Origin: Roseomonas sp.
GTDB lineage: Bacteria; Pseudomonadota; Alphaproteobacteria; Acetobacterales; Acetobacteraceae
DNA length: 64,000 bases
Reading direction: 5' to 3'
NCBI GenBank assembly: GCA_020249925.1
Contig: JADCER010000006.1
Coordinates: 124,001 to 188,000 of the forward strand
Part shown: positions 61,633 to 64,000 of the stretch, piece after piece
Layout: every line of letters starts with the position of its first letter
Position numbering within the stretch: the first letter of the stretch is position 1
Program-made: the position numbers and the translations under genes
Notes under the pieces: generated by a model
Databases searched by the model: none
What the model was told of the DNA's origin: nothing
Seen by the model: only the letters and a program-made list of their open reading frames with translations

Positions 61633-64000
61633 ATGAATGACCGCCCCCAAGAGGCCCGCGATTATCGCGGCACCGTCTTCCTGCCGCAGACCGGCTTTCC
61701 CATGCGCGGGGATTTGCCGAAGCGTGAGCCCGATATGCTGGCGCGCTGGGACCGCCTGAAACTGTGGGAAAGGCTGCGCGCGCAGTCCAAAGGGCGCGAG
61801 ACTTTCGTGCTGCATGACGGCCCGCCCTATGCCAATGGCAATCTGCATATCGGCCATGCGCTGAACAAGATTCTCAAGGATGTGATCAACCGCGCCGCGC
61901 AAATGGCGGGGTTTGATGCGAATTACGTCCCCGGCTGGGACTGCCACGGCCTGCCGATTGAATGGAAGGTTGAAGAAGAATACCGCAACAAGGGCCGCGA
62001 CAAGGATGCGGTGCCGGTGTTGGATTTTCGCGCCGAATGCCGCGCCTATGCCGAACATTGGCTTGAAGTGCAGCGGGAAGAATTCATCCGCCTTGGTGTC
62101 GCCGGTGATTGGGCGGATCGCTATGCGACGATGGATTTTGCCTCGGAAGCCGCGATTGCCGCTGAGATCGGCAAGTTTCTGATGAATGGCTCACTCTATC
62201 GCGGGCTGCGCCCGGTGATGTGGAGCCCGGTTGAAAAAACCGCGCTGGCGGAAGCTGAGATTGAATACCACGATCACATTAGCCCGACGCTGCATGCGAA
62301 ATTCCGCATCCTGAAAGCGGGGGCGGCTGATCTGGTCGGCGCGGATGTCGTGATCTGGACCACGACGCCCTGGACCATGCCAGGCAATCGCGCGGTGGCT
62401 TATGGCGATGAAATTGATTACGCGCTGGTGCATGTCGAAGGCTTGGCCGAGAAATCCTATCTGAAGATCGGGGATCGGTTGCTGGTGGCACTGCCCTTGC
62501 TGCCGCAATTTGAGAAGGATGCCGGGATTGGCGCGCATAGCATCAAGCGCGTGATCAAGGGCGCGGAATTGGCCGGCGCGATGGCGGCGCATCCGCTGCG
62601 CGGGCATGGCTATGATTTCGATGTGCCGCTGCTGCCTGGTGATTTCGTCACCACCGAAGCCGGTACGGGGTTTGTGCATATCGCGCCTGGCCATGGTGAG
62701 GATGACTTTAATCTCGGCCGCGCACATAACCTGCCGATCCCGGAAACCGTGAATGATGACGGCACCTTCACGCATCACGCGCCGGGGTTTGAGGGCTTGC
62801 ATGTCTTCAAGGCGCATACGGCGGTTTATGCGGCGATGGAGGCAGCGGGGACGCTCGCTGCCACGGGCAAGCTGAGCCATAGCTATCCGCATAGCTGGCG
62901 GTCCAAGAAGCCGTTGATTTTCCGCGCGACGCCGCAATGGTTCATCGCCATGGATGACGCAAATGCGATCCGCGCCAAATCGCTGGACGCGATTGCCAAG
63001 ACGCATTTCGTGCCGGATGCGGGGCGCAACCGTATCGGTTCCATGGTGGCGGCGCGGCCCGATTGGTGCATCAGCCGCCAGCGCGCCTGGGGCGTGCCAA
63101 TCCCGGTATTCGTGGATCGCCGCACGGGTGAACCCCTGCGTGATCCCGCGATCATGGATCGCATTGTGGCGGCCTTCACCGCGGAAGGGGCGGATGCCTG
63201 GTACAAGCCCGGTGCGGCAGCGCGCTTCCTGGGTGAGGGTCGTGATCCGGCGGCCTATGACCAGGTGATGGATATTGTGGATGTCTGGTTTGAATCAGGC
63301 TCCACCCATGCCTTTGTGTTGCCGCCGCGCGGCTTGCCTTTCCCGGCTGATCTTTATCTGGAAGGCTCAGACCAGCATCGTGGCTGGTTTCATTCATCGC
63401 TGCTGGAATCCGTTGGCACCAATGGTGTCGCGCCCTTCAAGGCCGTGCTGACGCATGGTTTTGTGCTGGATGAGCAGGGGCGGAAAATGTCCAAATCCAT
63501 GGGCAATGTCACCGCGCCGCAGGATGTGATGAAGCAATATGGCGCGGATATTCTGCGCCTTTGGGTGATGAATTCGGATACGGCGCTTGATCTGAGGATT
63601 GGTCCGGAAATCCTGAAGCAGCAGGCGGAATTGTATCGGCGCATCCGCAATACGCTGCGTTGGCTGCTCGGCAATCTGGATGGATTCTCGGAAGATGAGA
63701 TCGTTCCTTACGCCGAATTGCCGGAGTTGGAACGCTGGTTGCTGCATCGGCTGACGGAATTGGATGCGAAGATCAGGCGTGCGGTGGAAACCCATGACTG
63801 GACCGGGGTTTATCCGGAAATCCATCAATTCTGCGCCACTGATCTTTCGGCGTTCTATTTCGATATCCGTAAGGACAGCCTGTATTGTGATGCGCCGGAT
63901 GCGCTGCGCCGGCGTGCCGCGCGCACCGTTCTGGATATTCTGCATCGCTGCCTGTGTGCCTGGTTTGCGCCGGTCTTGGTGTTCACGGCTGAGGAAGCCT
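61633..64000 (+). CDS. ileS: Isoleucyl-tRNA synthetase, C-terminal part outside window
   Basis: Class I synthetase for tRNA-Ile. The first 789 codons are present, out of about 940 usual. The N-terminus (DYRGTVFLPQTGFPMRG) leads to the HIGH motif in DGPPYANGNLHIGHALNK. The editing domain has WTTTPWTMPGNRAVAYG, and WCISRQRAWGVPIPVF, SDQHRGWFHSSLLES and KMSKS (GRKMSKSMGNV) are intact. The ATG at 61633 has GGAA seven bases upstream. The usual downstream neighbour, lspA, would lie outside the window. Confidence 0.97.
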   Translation, partial: MNDRPQEARDYRGTVFLPQTGFPMRGDLPKREPDMLARWDRLKLWERLRAQSKGRETFVLHDGPPYANGNLHIGHALNKILKDVINRAAQMAGFDANYVPGWDCHGLPIEWKVEEEYRNKGRDKDAVPVLDFRAECRAYAEHWLEVQREEFIRLGVAGDWADRYATMDFASEAAIAAEIGKFLMNGSLYRGLRPVMWSPVEKTALAEAEIEYHDHISPTLHAKFRILKAGAADLVGADVVIWTTTPWTMPGNRAVAYGDEIDYALVHVEGLAEKSYLKIGDRLLVALPLLPQFEKDAGIGAHSIKRVIKGAELAGAMAAHPLRGHGYDFDVPLLPGDFVTTEAGTGFVHIAPGHGEDDFNLGRAHNLPIPETVNDDGTFTHHAPGFEGLHVFKAHTAVYAAMEAAGTLAATGKLSHSYPHSWRSKKPLIFRATPQWFIAMDDANAIRAKSLDAIAKTHFVPDAGRNRIGSMVAARPDWCISRQRAWGVPIPVFVDRRTGEPLRDPAIMDRIVAAFTAEGADAWYKPGAAARFLGEGRDPAAYDQVMDIVDVWFESGSTHAFVLPPRGLPFPADLYLEGSDQHRGWFHSSLLESVGTNGVAPFKAVLTHGFVLDEQGRKMSKSMGNVTAPQDVMKQYGADILRLWVMNSDTALDLRIGPEILKQQAELYRRIRNTLRWLLGNLDGFSEDEIVPYAELPELERWLLHRLTELDAKIRRAVETHDWTGVYPEIHQFCATDLSAFYFDIRKDSLYCDAPDALRRRAARTVLDILHRCLCAWFAPVLVFTAEEA

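Overview
The window is high-GC DNA, densely packed with genes on both strands. It fits an alphaproteobacterium of the order Rhodospirillales, most likely an Acetobacteraceae/Roseomonas-like species. This is an inference from gene content: several orphan tripartite-type (Bug/TctC) receptors, many small catabolic operons, a leuS-lptE-holA block, a MaoC-LOG-ribF-ileS block and a RuBisCO-like protein paired with a cupin. No tRNA, rRNA, CRISPR array, insertion sequence or phage gene was seen. No stretch longer than about 250 bases lacks a gene or gene remnant.

Region 1 (1-13.9 kb) is catabolic. It starts with a truncated ketopantoate reductase and the two ethanolamine ammonia-lyase subunits (eutB, eutC). 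A D-aminoacylase-type amidohydrolase, a carboxymuconolactone decarboxylase-like protein and a branched-chain-type binding protein follow. On the minus strand are an old yellow enzyme, a 3-hydroxyisobutyrate-dehydrogenase-like enzyme and the scar of a deleted luciferase-like monooxygenase gene. Divergent from these is a plus-strand operon: Baeyer-Villiger monooxygenase, HpaI-type aldolase, an acyl-CoA dehydrogenase without the usual catalytic glutamate, and a Bug receptor.

Region 2 (14-19.7 kb) holds uvrB and a complete NitT/TauT-type ABC importer ending in a maleate-isomerase-family enzyme. Region 3 (19.7-33.7 kb) is an envelope or exopolysaccharide locus. Nine tightly packed minus-strand genes encode a heparinase-like protein, a Wzz-like protein, an O-antigen ligase/polymerase, a PglC-type transferase, a DegT aminotransferase, two GT4 glycosyltransferases, a UDP-GlcNAc 2-epimerase and a FlaA1/CapD dehydratase. 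They diverge from a large SLBB/Wza export protein. No flippase or tyrosine kinase is present.

Region 4 (33.7-47.1 kb) is mixed: two convergent Bug receptors, an MFS exporter, an aminotransferase, a gamma-glutamyltransferase-like lipoprotein, a DsbA-like protein, a double CDGSH protein, and an M81 peptidase divergent from an aspartoacylase/FAH/NodB operon. It ends with a NeuD/PglD-like acetyltransferase, a lipoprotein and a possible 22-residue membrane peptide. Region 5 (47.2-55.3 kb) has leuS-lptE-holA, the RuBisCO-like protein with its cupin, a 1-Cys peroxiredoxin, a second cupin and another Bug receptor.

Region 6 (55.5-64 kb) has a stand-alone MmeI-like restriction-modification enzyme whose target-recognition segment is strikingly AT-rich, followed by MaoC, LOG, ribF, an unassigned FkbM-like gene and a truncated ileS. 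The observations most worth following are the AT-rich recognition cassette, the RuBisCO-like protein/cupin pair, the deletion scar at 6.4-6.5 kb, and several enzymes lacking a residue normally required for catalysis.
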